Shown: positions 1-10,757 of the stretch, one piece after another
Layout: each line of letters starts with the position of its first letter
How positions within the stretch are numbered: the stretch's first letter is position 1
Assembly (NCBI GenBank): GCA_009760855.2
Contig: WPIO01000008.1
Location: 2,410,001 to 2,474,000 of the forward strand
Length of the DNA: 64,000 nt
Source of the DNA: Cristatella mucedo
Lineage: Eukaryota > Bryozoa > Phylactolaemata > Cristatellidae
Reading direction: 5' to 3'
Notes under the pieces: model-generated
Seen by the model: only the letters and a program-made list of their open reading frames with translations
What the model was told of the DNA's origin: nothing
Databases searched by the model: none
Position numbers and translations under genes: made by a program

Positions 1-432
1 ATACCAATTCTCACCGACCTGCACCCAGCCCTTAATCAAGCAGCCAATCGACTTCATGGTTCTGTCTCTCACTTTAAGTCCCATCATTCTTGGGCTCCAG
101 CCTACCTATTAGAACTGCTACCCACCAGCCAAGGCATCGTACCAATGCCGAATGCTCTGACTCCAATCATATAACTCTCTGCCTCAGACGAGCCTTAATT
201 TCTTTGGAGATCATGCTGGCGTCATGAACATCCCTTGACTTGACCCGACATTTAAAAAGAAGCTAAAACGCATCTGTTTGTCACCGAATTTGCTGGATCC
301 TTGCGACGTGTCACTTGTGTCGCTACGCGTGCTGACACTGTGCATGCTACCACTAACCACATTTTCATGTTGACACTGTGCACGTTACCTCTAACCATAA
401 TGTATGCTTGTTGACACTATGTATCCTTACTT
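1..432 (+). mobile_element. Decayed L2/CR1-like LINE 3' fragment (end of ORF2 plus 3' UTR)
   Basis: This is the same sequence as the better copy at 15181-16136, in the same orientation. Readable pieces are the LTDLH region, the SLTL/SHHSWAPAYL region and the LTRHLKRS-like end, followed by the 3' UTR with its GTGCTGACACTGTGCATGCT motif repeated. Roughly 50 bases are missing near 210-225 compared with the better copy, and several frameshifts and stops interrupt the frame, so it is a dead copy. It continues beyond the left edge of the window. Confidence 0.8.
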
Positions 433-2239
433 TCCGGTTGGGGGAGTTGAACCCAAGCTTCACAAGTACTTCTTACTACTAAGCACTGACCAGTCATCGC
501 TCCAATTGAAATGCAAATCATGCTACAGATGTATGCATTTGGTAATGCCTTGAGTAGTGTAAGCTCTTAGACCCTTACAGCGGGAAATTACTGCGTAATG
601 CAAAACGGCTTACTGAGTGGAAATATTTGAATCGTTAAGTAGTCAGTAGCTAGAAAGCACCCCAGTTAGGGAATATGTAAGTACTCATCAAGTAGCCCTC
701 GGTAAAGTCAACCTCGAACTCGACCTCGACCTCGATCTCCACCGGGAGGGGAGGGAGGCAGTATGGGACCGGGAGGCTGCAGTGTGAACGAGAGGGGCGG
801 TGGGGTGGGGTGGTGTCAGGGGCAGGCAACTAGTTGACTTTCCTATCCACCATCCCAGCGAAACGGCGGCCGACGAAATCAATCCCCTGCGTCAGTTTGT
901 CACGGACGCCAATTGCTGGGCTGAGATCGAGCTGAGAAGCAAACTCAGATCTCAGGCTCGGGTCTCAGGCCCACTATCTAAACCGAAAAGGGTGTCTCTC
1001 TATGTCATGATGTCTCACTCGTGTGCAAAGCCACTAGAGGATTTTAGCTGCGTGCCTGTGTGGGATTTTCGCCACGAGAGCCAAACCCCCTCCTGACCGC
1101 GGTTGGTCACCCCGCGGTCATTCCTTTGGGACTGTCTGTCGGCTGCAGGCGGCAAGGGCTGCAACCCGTCGCTGCGGCTATCGCTCAATTTCCCAACTGT
1201 AAAGGTGAAGGTCAGGTTGAAGGACGGTAAATGCCAGGCGTCTCTCTGCAGAAATCTCGGCGTCGCGTTTTCTGCCCGACCGTAGAGCTTCTTCCCAAAC
1301 GGAGTAGCCTTTACTTTAAACGATCGACGGATGGCTTCGTTCGAGTCACGTCGACCGCGCCCCCCCCCCCCCCGCACTGCAGCCACCGACGCCGCGGTTC
1401 AGCGGCAGGCAGCAGGCGCGAATCCCTCCATTCAGCTTTTTTCGGCAAGCAGCAAGAGGCTGGGCGATGATCGATTGGCTCATCGACGTCTCAGCCGCTT
1501 TCAGAGGACTGAAATTAGCTGTCGGCCGGCCAGGAAGTTGAGGACCCACTAACAGACGAATGCGCTTTTTTCAACCATCAATGGGCCGCAGGTAGAGAGG
1601 ATTAGGGAGGCTAAAATTAATCCTCGCTTCGAAACGAGCAGGGACAGCCAGACGCTGCCGGGCGACGGATTCTGGGCAGAATGCAAGGAGTGGCAGAGTG
1701 AAAGATTGACGGCGGTAGCGGCATCCTGCGGATGGATGGATGGACGAGCGAGTGTCAGCAGGTGTCGTCGTTGCAGCCGCAGCGCTGAGTTATTGGTGCG
1801 CCGGCGTGCAGGCCGCTACATCCTGCGGTACATGCGGCGACCGCCGCCGCTGCTGCTGACGTCACCCCGTCGCGGCTCTCAAGAGTAATTGGCCGCGGGT
1901 GGCGACCTGCGTTCTTCTCGGCCAGCTTTCGTCGCTCCGGCCTTTTGCTAACGACTCCGCTTGCTTTCGGTTGACTAACCGCACTTGAGCCCTCCACCTG
2001 GCGGAGCTAGCGGGCGCCCGCGCATGCGCCGTCAGGTGAAGGACACCTCGTGCTGGGCAGAGGGTGAAGGCGATCTGGGAACCCTAGCGCCATTAAAGCT
2101 ACAGAGGATTAGCATCTTGCACGCTGATGAGCCGTTGGGCTCTCGCACTCGCTCCCGGATGCACCAGTGGTCGGTTCAGATTGCGATGACAGCTGTCAGT
2201 CTTGGACTGGAGGCTCTCTGGACGTAGATCCCTCCGGAC
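433..2239. other. No recognisable gene; mixed unique sequence with a C14 run
   Basis: I find no recognisable protein, RNA gene or family repeat here. Base composition becomes more GC-rich after about 720. A run of 14 C lies at 1360-1373. Open frames are short, overlap one another on both strands and show no family motif. Confidence 0.5.
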
Positions 2240-2428
2240 AATAATAATAACAATGTATTCGATGTAGCGCCCTCAGAGAACTCAGCCTCTTTCAAGGCAC
2301 TTTACACTTGCTGCAAAGGAAGCACGATCGAATGGTTAGTGGTAGCATGCTCAATAAACAACAAGAATAACATGGTTAGAGTTGACGTGCACATGGTCAG
2401 CATGCAAGTTTGGTTAGTGGCAGCATGA
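2240..2428 (-). mobile_element. LINE 3' UTR fragment with (ATT)n tail, reverse orientation
   Basis: Read on the minus strand this is the LINE 3' UTR: a GCATGCTGCCACTAACC motif, a GTGCACGTCAAC segment, TTTGCAGCAA, then the GTGCCTTGAAAGAG...CTCTGAGGGCGCTACAT block and an ATTGTTATTATTATT tail. It contains no coding sequence. Confidence 0.85.
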
Positions 2429-3509
2429 CATGACGAGCTAGACAGACTGCTCCGGCCGAAAGCAGAGCGTAGCAGCCTGGAGCAACACGTTGCACGTTGC
2501 TCGAGGAAGAGCTCGCCAGGCATTGTTGTGTCGCTTTGCAATTGCTCGACTTTGCGTAATGTTTATTGAGGCCCGGAGATACCGATACTCTGTCTGTCTG
2601 TCTGTCTCTCTCCCTCTCTCTCTATTTCGGTCTCTCTCAGCCATCTATCCCTGACCTTGATCTAATGTCAAGGCGCTCGGGTCCTCCTATCGACGCTCAG
2701 CTGGTCGCCGGACAGGAAGTTCATGGAGGACAATTGCTTCGGTTTCGGCGATCAGTCGGAGCAAATTCATCAGTTCACATGGCAGCATTCGCATCCAGCG
2801 TGCACATTACCTGTTATTTACAGCTCCACGAACGCCCATTTGCAATGTCAAGTATGAGCTATTTATGCAGTTAAACCAAATCTTGGCTCAACTTCTACAT
2901 GGGAACCACTTACGCCTTAGAGCCACGTTCATTTGGTTCCTTACAAAAAAATCTGCTCTGAATGATCATCTGTACAGTGCTACTACTGGCATCCTCATGT
3001 CCCAGTGTGCTTCCTCCGAAACTCTTGCTTACAGCCGCTACCGCAACATGGCCGACCTCTTCCGTTTCAACTGCAGTCTAAACATGAAAGAAGGCTGGAA
3101 GAACTCAGTCGCCTGGCCTCTGCCTCTGGCCGGACATATCGATGTCCTCGGCAACCGGCTAGGCGTATCGTCGTCATTGGCAACTGGCAACTGGTATTTC
3201 GTTGTCCTTGGCAGCTCAGAGCTGCATTTTCAAGTCCCCGAATTATTTGCATGTGCACCTAGCCGAATTTGCACTTGCAGCTTGACCTTGACACTGCGTG
3301 ACCTTCGCTAATCGCTCGCGATTCGTTAATTTCGAAACTGCACGAAGGGTTGGTTGCAAGCAGTCCTAAGCTTGGCTTGATATCGCACCGGAACTGTATT
3401 TTTTCTAGACTTTTGCAGACTGCAGAGCGCTCACTGCCCAGTCTGACGGAGGAGCTGTCGGCTACACATCTCCTTCAGTATTCTCCGACATCGCAAAAAG
3501 TATAGGTGA
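2429..3509. other. No recognisable gene; short TCTG/CT microsatellite
   Basis: A short pyrimidine microsatellite of TCTG and CTCTCT units lies at about 2587-2640. Nothing else in the interval resembles a gene or a known repeat. The short open frames at 2865-3311 have no recognisable motif. Confidence 0.45.
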
Positions 3510-3640
3510 CTCGGCTGATTCAACAGCCTCGTCAATATGGCCACGGCTGAGCCTAAGTGGCTATCACTGCCGCTTGCATCGGGCAATAGAGATTTTGCCC
3601 ACGGCTCGGCTCGAACCGGCGACCTGGGTCGCGAAGTCCC
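3510..3640 (-). mobile_element. tRNA-derived SINE, family A, reverse orientation
   Basis: Read on the minus strand the element runs from a GACCCAGGTCGCCGG arm and a B-box-like GGTTCGAGCC into a body containing GCCCGATGCAAGCGGCAG, and ends in GAGGCTGTTGAATCAGC. The same order of blocks occurs at 6433, 38745, 57985 and 58796 on the minus strand and at 12450 and 26905 on the plus strand. Confidence 0.7.
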
Positions 3641-3984
3641 GAGCGTCGCCTTTTCTTTCTGGGCTCTAAGAGAGCCCAGATGCCAGCAGCCAATCAGAAA
3701 AGTGGAAAAGCTCTGGACCGTCCTCTGAGCAGCAGCTCGGCAGGCTCAGCTTTGCTGCATCACTCCTAGCATTCGCCCAGTTCACGACATCCGGCACCTG
3801 CCATTGTATGAAACGCTTCGATCTGAAGTTATAGCACCCAAAGCCACAGCCCGCCGGGGTCATGGTCGGTAGCGCCTGCTACTCTTTCACTCTGCTTCAA
3901 TCTGTCTGGTTGAAGCAGGCAGGGCAATGTCATCAAAAATTGCCGGTCGAAATGAGTGAGGGCGAAGACACAGTTTAGCCGTCC

Positions 3985-4112
3985 CGGTTCTGTCCAGATG
4001 TAAGAAGCTAGCCTTTACCGGTCGAGGTCGTGGGCTCGAGCTCTTAGGCAATTGCAAAGCACCTGAGTAGAGATTACATTCTGTTCGAACGCGATACAAA
4101 TGAATTGCACTT
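3985..4112 (+). mobile_element. tRNA-headed SINE with LINE-like tail, family B
   Basis: A tRNA-like head ends in GGTCGTGGGCTCGAGCTC, a B-box-like palindromic core. It is followed by GCAAAGCACCTGAGTAGAGAT and GCGATACAAATGAATT. That second part matches the LINE 3' end (AAAGCGCCTAGAAAGAGATT...GCGCTTTATCAA), so the SINE appears to borrow the LINE tail. Confidence 0.65.
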
Positions 4113-5812
4113 GTTTAGCCTCTGCTGTCGGAGGCTCCGGGTTCAACTTCGGAGTATGACAAGACGTCCTTATTTTCTCCTTGCACTGCTATTGTTGCAC
4201 TTAGTACTTACGTATACGCTACTTACTGCGGTTATTACCTGGCTAAGCAGTCAATCCTCCTCCTTTAAGCATACATTAACAAGGAACATTCGCTTAATTG
4301 GGTTGAGTGCTAAGAAAGTTAGAAGTCCGGCTCCATTTTGAAAGTTTACCATCATTCACTCCAAGAGCGATTAGTAATGATAATAATGGCAGTATGCATA
4401 AGCATACGAAGGACAACTCACAAGGACCCAGCGTGTGCTGTGAGGAGCAAGTGCGTTTCTTGCTTCTGTTTAAATGTCATCCCATCAGGGGATGTCGTGA
4501 CGTGAGTTCCAGGCTTTAGAAGTATACGAATTACAGGCACGACCTCCAAAGGACCTGATGCTAAGGACATATTTGTTATGTTATCACGGATGGCAGCAGC
4601 AAATTGCTGAAGGAGAACAGACGGTATAGTGTCTTGGGAGCTAGTAGTCTTCTTAGACTTGGAGGAGATAAACTTCTAGATGAGGACACTGGTGGCACGC
4701 TTGAAGGTCGACATTAAGGTGCTGCAAGGGTCTAATCGTGGTAGTACCGAGGCAGGGGAGTCTGGGGGTCTCTGAGGGTGCAGGCACCTGTCGGCTTTGC
4801 CTCCCTCGCTCAGCTCGACCTCCTGCTCTTGCTGGCAGACGCTGCCGCTCGATCGGTGAGGGTATTACCATGGGAACGGACTCTCCGATGATCTTACCTA
4901 TCTTGCCGACAAAGAAGCCATCTTCTAGATCGCCGCAAGGATCTCTAGGTGACGCGATAACCCGTAACAGTCAAGGAGATCGTTGATGTTCGACATCAGC
5001 ATTTTGGACTGTGCACCTGCGATACGACAGTGTCGCCGAAGAAGCATACAGACGCGGCATCGCCTTTGGAAGAAGATTGTGCGTTCGGTTGCGGCGTTCA
5101 CTGGCGTGTCGTGCTGTCACAGGCACCAACGACCCTTGTATGTCGACCATGATCATGGGAAAAGTCCTGGCTTTGGAGGGCGGTGCCTAAATCCTGCGCC
5201 TGCTGCTAGGCATCACGCGTTCGACACCACGATCGGTGCGATCCTTAATCGGTGTATCGCTATCACATCACACTGTACGCAGCACTTTCGCTCCGGCGTC
5301 CTTGCTCTTCGCGGGCATCGATCGCCAGCTGCGAGTTCAGTGAAGCTCGTGAACTCGCGCTTGGCCTAAGCCACGCTTGCCGGTCGTAGGTCGCCGGCTG
5401 GTGCCGACCTATCGAAGGGTGGATGAGTAGGAGGACGAGGAGGACAAGGAGGAGCTCTGAATAGCAACGCCACCGAGTTCGCACGAACTCTGGGTCTGGT
5501 GCCGAAAAACGGGCATTGGGTGCAGCGGTTAATTGAGCCGATTGATTTTTTTTAAACCGCGTCTCGTGCTTATAACGAGAAACTTGAGCCTATTCTGAGT
5601 TCGTTGCCTATCGCATTGCGGTTTATCGCCTAAAGCTCGAGCATGAAAAGCAATCTATCTCGACTGGCAGCGAAACGTCCCCCTTGACTTGACGGCATCT
5701 AAGCACAAGCCGCCCTGTTTGTTCTCCTCCCAGGAGGCTTCATTCAACGCGTATGCGGATGCATACGAGTTGTCCTTTGCCTGCTTAAGTACGCAGAGCC
5801 TGTTCGGGATTT
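4113..5812. other. No recognisable gene
   Basis: This is sequence of mixed composition with no coding similarity that I can recognise, no RNA gene and no long simple repeat. Open frames of 60-128 codons occur on both strands, but none has a family motif. Confidence 0.45.
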
Positions 5813-5989
5813 TGCATGCTGACCCTGTGCATGTCACCCCTAACCATGTTATTAACTTTGTTTGTTTTTCAAGCATGATTTTACTTACCATTCAATTGCA
5901 TTTCCCTTTGCAGCAAATGTAAAGCGCCTAGAAAGATATTAAGTTCTCTGAGGGTGCTTTATCAAGTAAATCATTATTATTATTATTAG
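5813..5989 (+). mobile_element. LINE 3' UTR fragment with (ATT)n tail
   Basis: The block is nearly identical in order to 15930-16136: GCATGCTGACCCTGTGCATG, CCCCTAACCATGTTATT, TTTGTTTGTTTTTCAAGCATGATTTTACTTACCATTC in pieces, CAGCAAATGTAAAGCGCCTAG, TTCTCTGAGGGTGCTTTATC, then ATTATTATTATT. It is 5'-truncated and carries no ORF2. Confidence 0.9.
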
Positions 5990-6019
5990 CCTATTGCCCT
6001 ATTGACCTGCTTCCTATTC

Positions 6020-6093
6020 AACACATGTGGAGTGCCTAGAAAGAGATCTAGTCCTCTTTGGGCGACTTATAAAGTTTTATTATTATTATTCTT
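6020..6093 (+). mobile_element. Isolated LINE/SINE-B 3' tail
   Basis: Only the shared terminal module is present: GAGTGCCTAGAAAGAGATCT, TCCTCTTTGGGCGACTTATA, then (ATT)n. The head is missing, so I cannot tell whether it came from the LINE or from SINE family B. Confidence 0.7.
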
Positions 6094-6432
6094 GCTTTTG
6101 CATGATCATATCTTGCATTTGCTAATTATGAAAATTATTTATTCCGGGTCTGTTTATATAAATGACTTATGACTCACTACAGTAACCTGGTTATCACCAG
6201 GAAGAATATTGACTTAGGTAGTCTATTCGTTTGGTCAACTTGATGCTGCTGCAGCTTGTTCCTTCCTTTGGTAAGAAAGTGTTTCTGGAGCACATGTCAC
6301 CTCACCCAACCGTCGTCACTGAAGAGCACCTGAGTGGTTTAGATCATTTCTCAGCGGGATATTATATATGGGGCATGCATACAGTAGATGTCAACGGCCA
6401 TGGATCATCCACATTATTATTATTATAATAAT

Positions 6433-6598
6433 CCTAGCTGCTTAAACAGCCTTTTTTGTATAGCGACAGAAGATCCTTGATGGCTATCACCACCGCTTGC
6501 AGTAGCGATAAAGGATCGCCCACCGCAGGAATCGAATACACGACCTCAGGACCGAGGTCATGAAAGCAACCGCCTTACCTAGTGTGCCATCAGGGCTC
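6433..6598 (-). mobile_element. tRNA-derived SINE, family A, near full length, reverse orientation
   Basis: Read on the minus strand it starts with TGATGGCACACTAGGTAAGG (A-box-like) and continues through a GACCTCGGTCCTGAGGTC stem and a B-box-like sequence diverged to TATTCGATTCCTG. The body contains GGTGGGCGATCCTTTATCGC and GCAAGCGGTGGTGATAGCC, and the element ends in GGCTGTTTAAGCAGC. It is collinear with the plus-strand copy at 26905-27062. Confidence 0.8.
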
Positions 6599-6769
6599 AC
6601 CATTGTCTGTTTATATGACACTCCGTATTCACTGACCTACACTGGACTCACCTCTCGACTCCAAATAGCTCCTACTCACTTGGAGGTCCCTCTATTCTTT
6701 TGATCCAGCTCGGTTTATCTGCGACATTTATTTCTCCGACATCCAGTTGAACCAGCTCCTCCTCAGGTG

Positions 6770-6985
6770 CTATTTGTGCTTATGCGTGCTAGCACTGTGC
6801 ATGTAACGACAAGCTAAATTATGCAGGTTGACACACCGTGCACGTGACCACCAATCACATGAGTATTAAGCACGTGACCACTGTGTGACCAAGTGTCATG
6901 TGATCATGCTTATTTCACTGCATATGTACAGCGCCTGGAAAGAGATGAGATTTTTTGAGGGTGCTATACCAACACATCGTAATTA
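6770..6985 (+). mobile_element. Decayed LINE 3' UTR fragment
   Basis: It follows the LINE 3' UTR order: TGTGCTTATGCGTGCTAGCA, ACTGTGCATGTAAC, a decayed repeat of the GTGCACGTGACC motif, and GTACAGCGCCTGGAAAGAGA with GAGGGTGCTATACCAA. It is more diverged than the copy at 5813 and lacks a clean (ATT)n tail. Confidence 0.75.
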
Positions 6986-7619
6986 TTTGCCTTGCTATTC
7001 AGGCAGGAATTATGCATGTTAACTCTGGTCAGTTAACATTCTCTTTCCCACCGTATGTTATGTACCCGGCCATGGATTTAGCTCTTTTAAGACAGTATGC
7101 AAGAGTATATTTATTGCTACCACGCATGCACTGTGTGCTCGACAGCTCGACGATGGTATCACTAGTATTCCAAATGGTTGCATTTACCTTTGTGTGGCTC
7201 TTCAGTTTTTCGCCAAATGAAATCGTAGAATTAGATTCATCCACCTTCGGTAGCATTCGTCTTTACGTGACGAGGTCTGAGATCGGAGGACCTTACTATC
7301 CGCACTCCTGTCCTCTCCCCCCAATCGGGAGCCCCAGTGGTATTTTCAAGTTATTACGCCATAGTAATACGGTGCAATGTTTTGCGTAACCGAGCAGCGA
7401 TGGTTCCTGCGTAGGTTCCCTTTATCCTCACACTTTTCTACCGTGATATCTGTTTAGTATGTGTAATTCATTTTATAGCATTCTTAAGTTTAAAGAAAAT
7501 TATTTATTTAGGCAATTTAGAAATGCCGCAGGTCTGAAGGCCACGACGTGGATGGCTCTGAGCTGAGCTTCTTATCCCTGAGCCAAACAAACAAGAGAGG
7601 CAAAGTCTTTGCAAGCTTT

Positions 7620-7722
7620 GCTACCTGTGCTTAATGTCTGTGCTTCCTTTGCAAGCTACCTGTGCTTAATGTCTGTGCTTCCTTTGCAAGCTACCTGTGC
7701 TTAATATCTGTGCTTCCTTTGC
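7620..7722. repeat. 35-bp tandem repeat, three copies
   Basis: The unit begins GCTACCTGTGCTTAATGTCT and ends GCTTCCTTTGCAA. Copies lie at 7620-7654, 7655-7689 and 7690-7722. The first two are identical; the third has one G-to-A change (AATATC) and a shortened end. Confidence 0.95.
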
Positions 7723-8210
7723 ACCAAAGATAAGGACGCTATAAAAAAATGCATTACTATTAGTATTATTATTATTATTATTATTAGCACTGTCACTATT
7801 GTCAGACCTCCAGTGACATGGGATTTGCACTATTGAAAGTCTGCATTGTCTCGTGTACTCTCGTTGAATTTAGTAACTTCGCCTGTCCCTGCAATCGGCG
7901 TCCAACCGTCGCCATACAACTCCATCAGACACTCCAGACTGAACTCGTGCCTCGCCGAGGAGAAGGAAATGTGATATATATAGGAAAAAGCAAGTTCTAA
8001 AACAGGAGCTTCAACGCTGACGCGGCTCGACGACTCGCTGCCTGCTCGCTACGAGAATTCCTCGTGCTGCTTCTGCGATAGTCTGGAGCTCAAGTCGCCT
8101 GCCTCCGCCGCCGTCGCCGACTGCCCAACAATCGATGCCTCTCAGGAAGTAGGGCCGGCGATTCCCCATCCATGCCACGCATGTTTGACCCAGCTGGTAA
8201 GTTGCTCGCC
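7723..8210. other. No recognisable gene; short (ATT)n
   Basis: The interval starts with a short (TTA)n run at about 7759-7785, which may be the tail of an otherwise unrecognisable LINE or SINE: the preceding TAAGGACGCTATAAAAAAAT resembles the decayed terminal module. The remainder shows nothing I can identify. Confidence 0.4.
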
Positions 8211-8350
8211 GGTAGCGACCGAAGTCAAGGTGAATGTGATTGATGAGCGAGGTCGCGGGCTCGACCCAAATGGCACGTGTGGAGCTCCTGGATTGACTTA
8301 AGTTCTCTTTGGGCGCTATGCAAATTACTTAAATTATATCATTATTTTTA
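8211..8350 (+). mobile_element. tRNA-headed SINE with LINE-like tail, family B
   Basis: The head contains GACCGAAGTCAAGGTGAATG and GAGGTCGCGGGCTCGACCC, and the tail contains GACTTAAGTTCTCTTTGGGC and GCGCTATGCAAATTA. It is collinear with the minus-strand copy at the right edge of the window (63875-64000). Confidence 0.75.
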
Positions 8351-8459
8351 TTTCTATATTATGCTGTTTCACGCTGGTCTGTGGGCAATTGAAACGTATG
8401 CTGACGTCAGACCAGAGCGGCTGCATCTGCTTCACGGTCTAGCCGGTCAAATTACCCAG

Positions 8460-8506
8460 CTCTTCTGAGGGTTTGCCCGGATATGCCGGGCAAACCCTCA
8501 GAAGAG
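8460..8506. repeat. Perfect 21-bp inverted repeat with 5-base loop
   Basis: The arms at 8460-8480 and 8486-8506 are exact reverse complements around the loop ATATG. The core of the left arm is TCTTCTGAGGGTTTGCCCGG. No T-rich run follows, so it does not look like a terminator. Confidence 0.95.
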
Positions 8507-8709
8507 GCGTATGTGAGTTGTAGTTATAGTTCTTGTAAGAGAGTTGAGCTGACGGAATGTTTATGCTGGGCATTTCCGAGCGATGTGTGCTGGCCTGGTC
8601 ATCAGAGGTCGGGGTCGGACCAAGTCGGCAAGCTGTACAGCCCGTACACACAAGGAACTTGCTCAGAACCTAGGCTCGGAGTGAGGGAGACAAAGGGAAA
8701 GACTGTGGT

Positions 8710-8777
8710 AGTTAGGTAGGTAGGTAGGTAGGTAGAGTGCGAAAGAGAGAGAGAGAGAGACAGATAGACAGACAGAG

Positions 8778-8843
<66 letters not shown>

Positions 8844-8960
8844 ACACACACACACACACACGCACACAAAGAGGAGAGACAAACAGACAGACAGACAGTG
8901 AGAGACAGAGAGAGACAGAGACAGAAAGAGACAGACAGAGAGAGACAGAGAGGGAAAGAC
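8710..8960. repeat. Compound microsatellite (GGTA)n-(GA)n-(CA)n-(GACA)n
   Basis: (GGTA)n runs at about 8713-8735, (GA)n with GACA interruptions to about 8840, (CA)n at 8840-8872, then mixed GACA/GAGA to about 8960. The long open frames read through it are serine/leucine-only products of the repeat, not genes. Confidence 0.95.
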
Positions 8961-10664
8961 TGGGCAGGTAGAGAGACAAAGCAAGAGAGAATCGAAGAAT
9001 CGGTTGCTGAGAACTGAAACACTAGGGAACAGCAAAGGAAAAACAGAAACACGCTAGAAAGTAGCTTACGTCCTAGACTATTTGGCGTCTCTAGCCGGAC
9101 TTGCAGAATCTGTCTCAGTGGGGCTTTATCGTGTTAGCCATGGGTTTTGTTTCTGAAAACAAGGTCCGTTCGCGGTTTGGTAAATGATTAGCATCGTGAA
9201 CGCATGCGATTCGTAAAACCATCGGTCTTTCGTGATTGCGGTGCTGTATAAGCTAATACAATCTGAGGATTACGATAATCTGGGCATTAAGATAATGTGA
9301 GGATAAAGATGATCTGAGAATTAAGTCCGATGAGAGCAGACCCCCGACCAGAGACGAACGATGCTGCACGTTAATTTTAGCACGAAGGCATTTTAATTGA
9401 TTTCTGAGGTATGGGTAATATTGATTGTTGCTGCGCTCTGCTATCGACTGCATACATGCATACGTGCGTACCTGCATATCTGCGTACGTGCGAACTGCAT
9501 GCCTGCGTTCAACAGCTACTCATACACTTTGGTAGGGGAATCTAGTTCTTCCTACATTGGCGACGCACGGCACACTTTTAGCTAGCAACCAGTATGCTGC
9601 ATCAGTGGGAATGACTAGGATCCATACGATGTATGCACTTGGCTACTGGTGCCAATTGGCTAGCCTCCGGTCGTGTGGATCCGGGCTCTTTCGGGGAAAA
9701 TTCATAGAAAACTCGAGATGGTTGACGTGGCCAATGCTTCTGGGAGCTGCAGCCCTTTCGAGCATCTGTATAATATATCCGTCCGCAGCTACGCGCTACG
9801 AACGTGGCTCGTGCCACCTCGGTGGGCATGCCGAGGGCTAACCTCGACCTTGCCTCGTATGTGCTGCCGAGGGCTTTGGCTCGGCTGATATGGCGCGAAA
9901 GTCGGAGGAGGCTTCCTCAGCATCGTTTGCAGTGCAACCACCTGCTGCTGCTGCTCGGTGCGGCCGGCGCCCAGGCGGAGCTGGATATGCACTTACGGCG
10001 GCGGCGGCAGCTTGCTGCTGGCTCGCTCACCGCTTGGCGGCGCTCCTGCGGCTTCTCCTCGGCGGCTCCTGCGGCTGCCATTAGGCAATGAGCACATGCT
10101 CAGATGATCACATGGTCAAATGGGCACATGCTCAGACGACCTAAGTGCCTCCGGCGGCTAAAGCTGCTCAACCGCACTGCCCATCACGCAAGGCCGCGAG
10201 GGGGTAGCACGGTGGCAGGTGTGGCGTGTGTGGTGCGGCAGGCTCGAGGCTCGAGCTCGATACGGTTTGACGAGGCCTTGACTTTGCTTCTCGGGTACCT
10301 TCGCCACACCGCCTTCGGTTCGTCGGCTCTGCCTGCTCTCGAATCCGCCAGCGAGAGATCATCCAAGGTTCGGATCCAAGACGACTGCCCGAACTGAGAG
10401 TGCCGACATCCTCTGCATCCTCCCAGTGCCCAGTGCTCGGTGAGCGGTTGCCGGGCACCTGTCGACTTTGCCTCCCACACTCGGCACGGCCTACCGCTCT
10501 TGCCAGCAGACGTTGTCACTCGATCTGTTCTACGCTTTCCCTGTCTGCTGCCCGTGAAAATGCATCGGCTAATGTTGAGAACCCGATGCAACTTACGATA
10601 CAGTACTTTCCAGAGGGAGAGAAACACAGATATAGCTATAGAGTTTGGAGATGGGAGAGAGAGA
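8961..10664. other. No recognisable gene
   Basis: A loose repeat of GCATAC/GCGTAC hexamers sits at about 9450-9500. From about 9800 to 10080 the sequence is GC-rich with GGCGGC and CTGCTG runs. I recognise no protein family in any frame. Confidence 0.45.
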
Positions 10665-10700
10665 AAAGATGAAGGAAGAGAGAAAGAGATAGAGAGAGAT

Positions 10701-10756
<56 letters not shown>
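10665..10756. repeat. (GA)n microsatellite
   Basis: This is a purine array of GA units with occasional GATA and AAAG interruptions; the last 60 bases are almost uninterrupted. Confidence 0.95.

Positions 10757-10757
<1 letters not shown>

Noticed and set aside
7620-7722. CRISPR-like regularly spaced repeat
   Set aside because: Units are directly adjacent, without spacers, in an animal genome; a simple tandem repeat.
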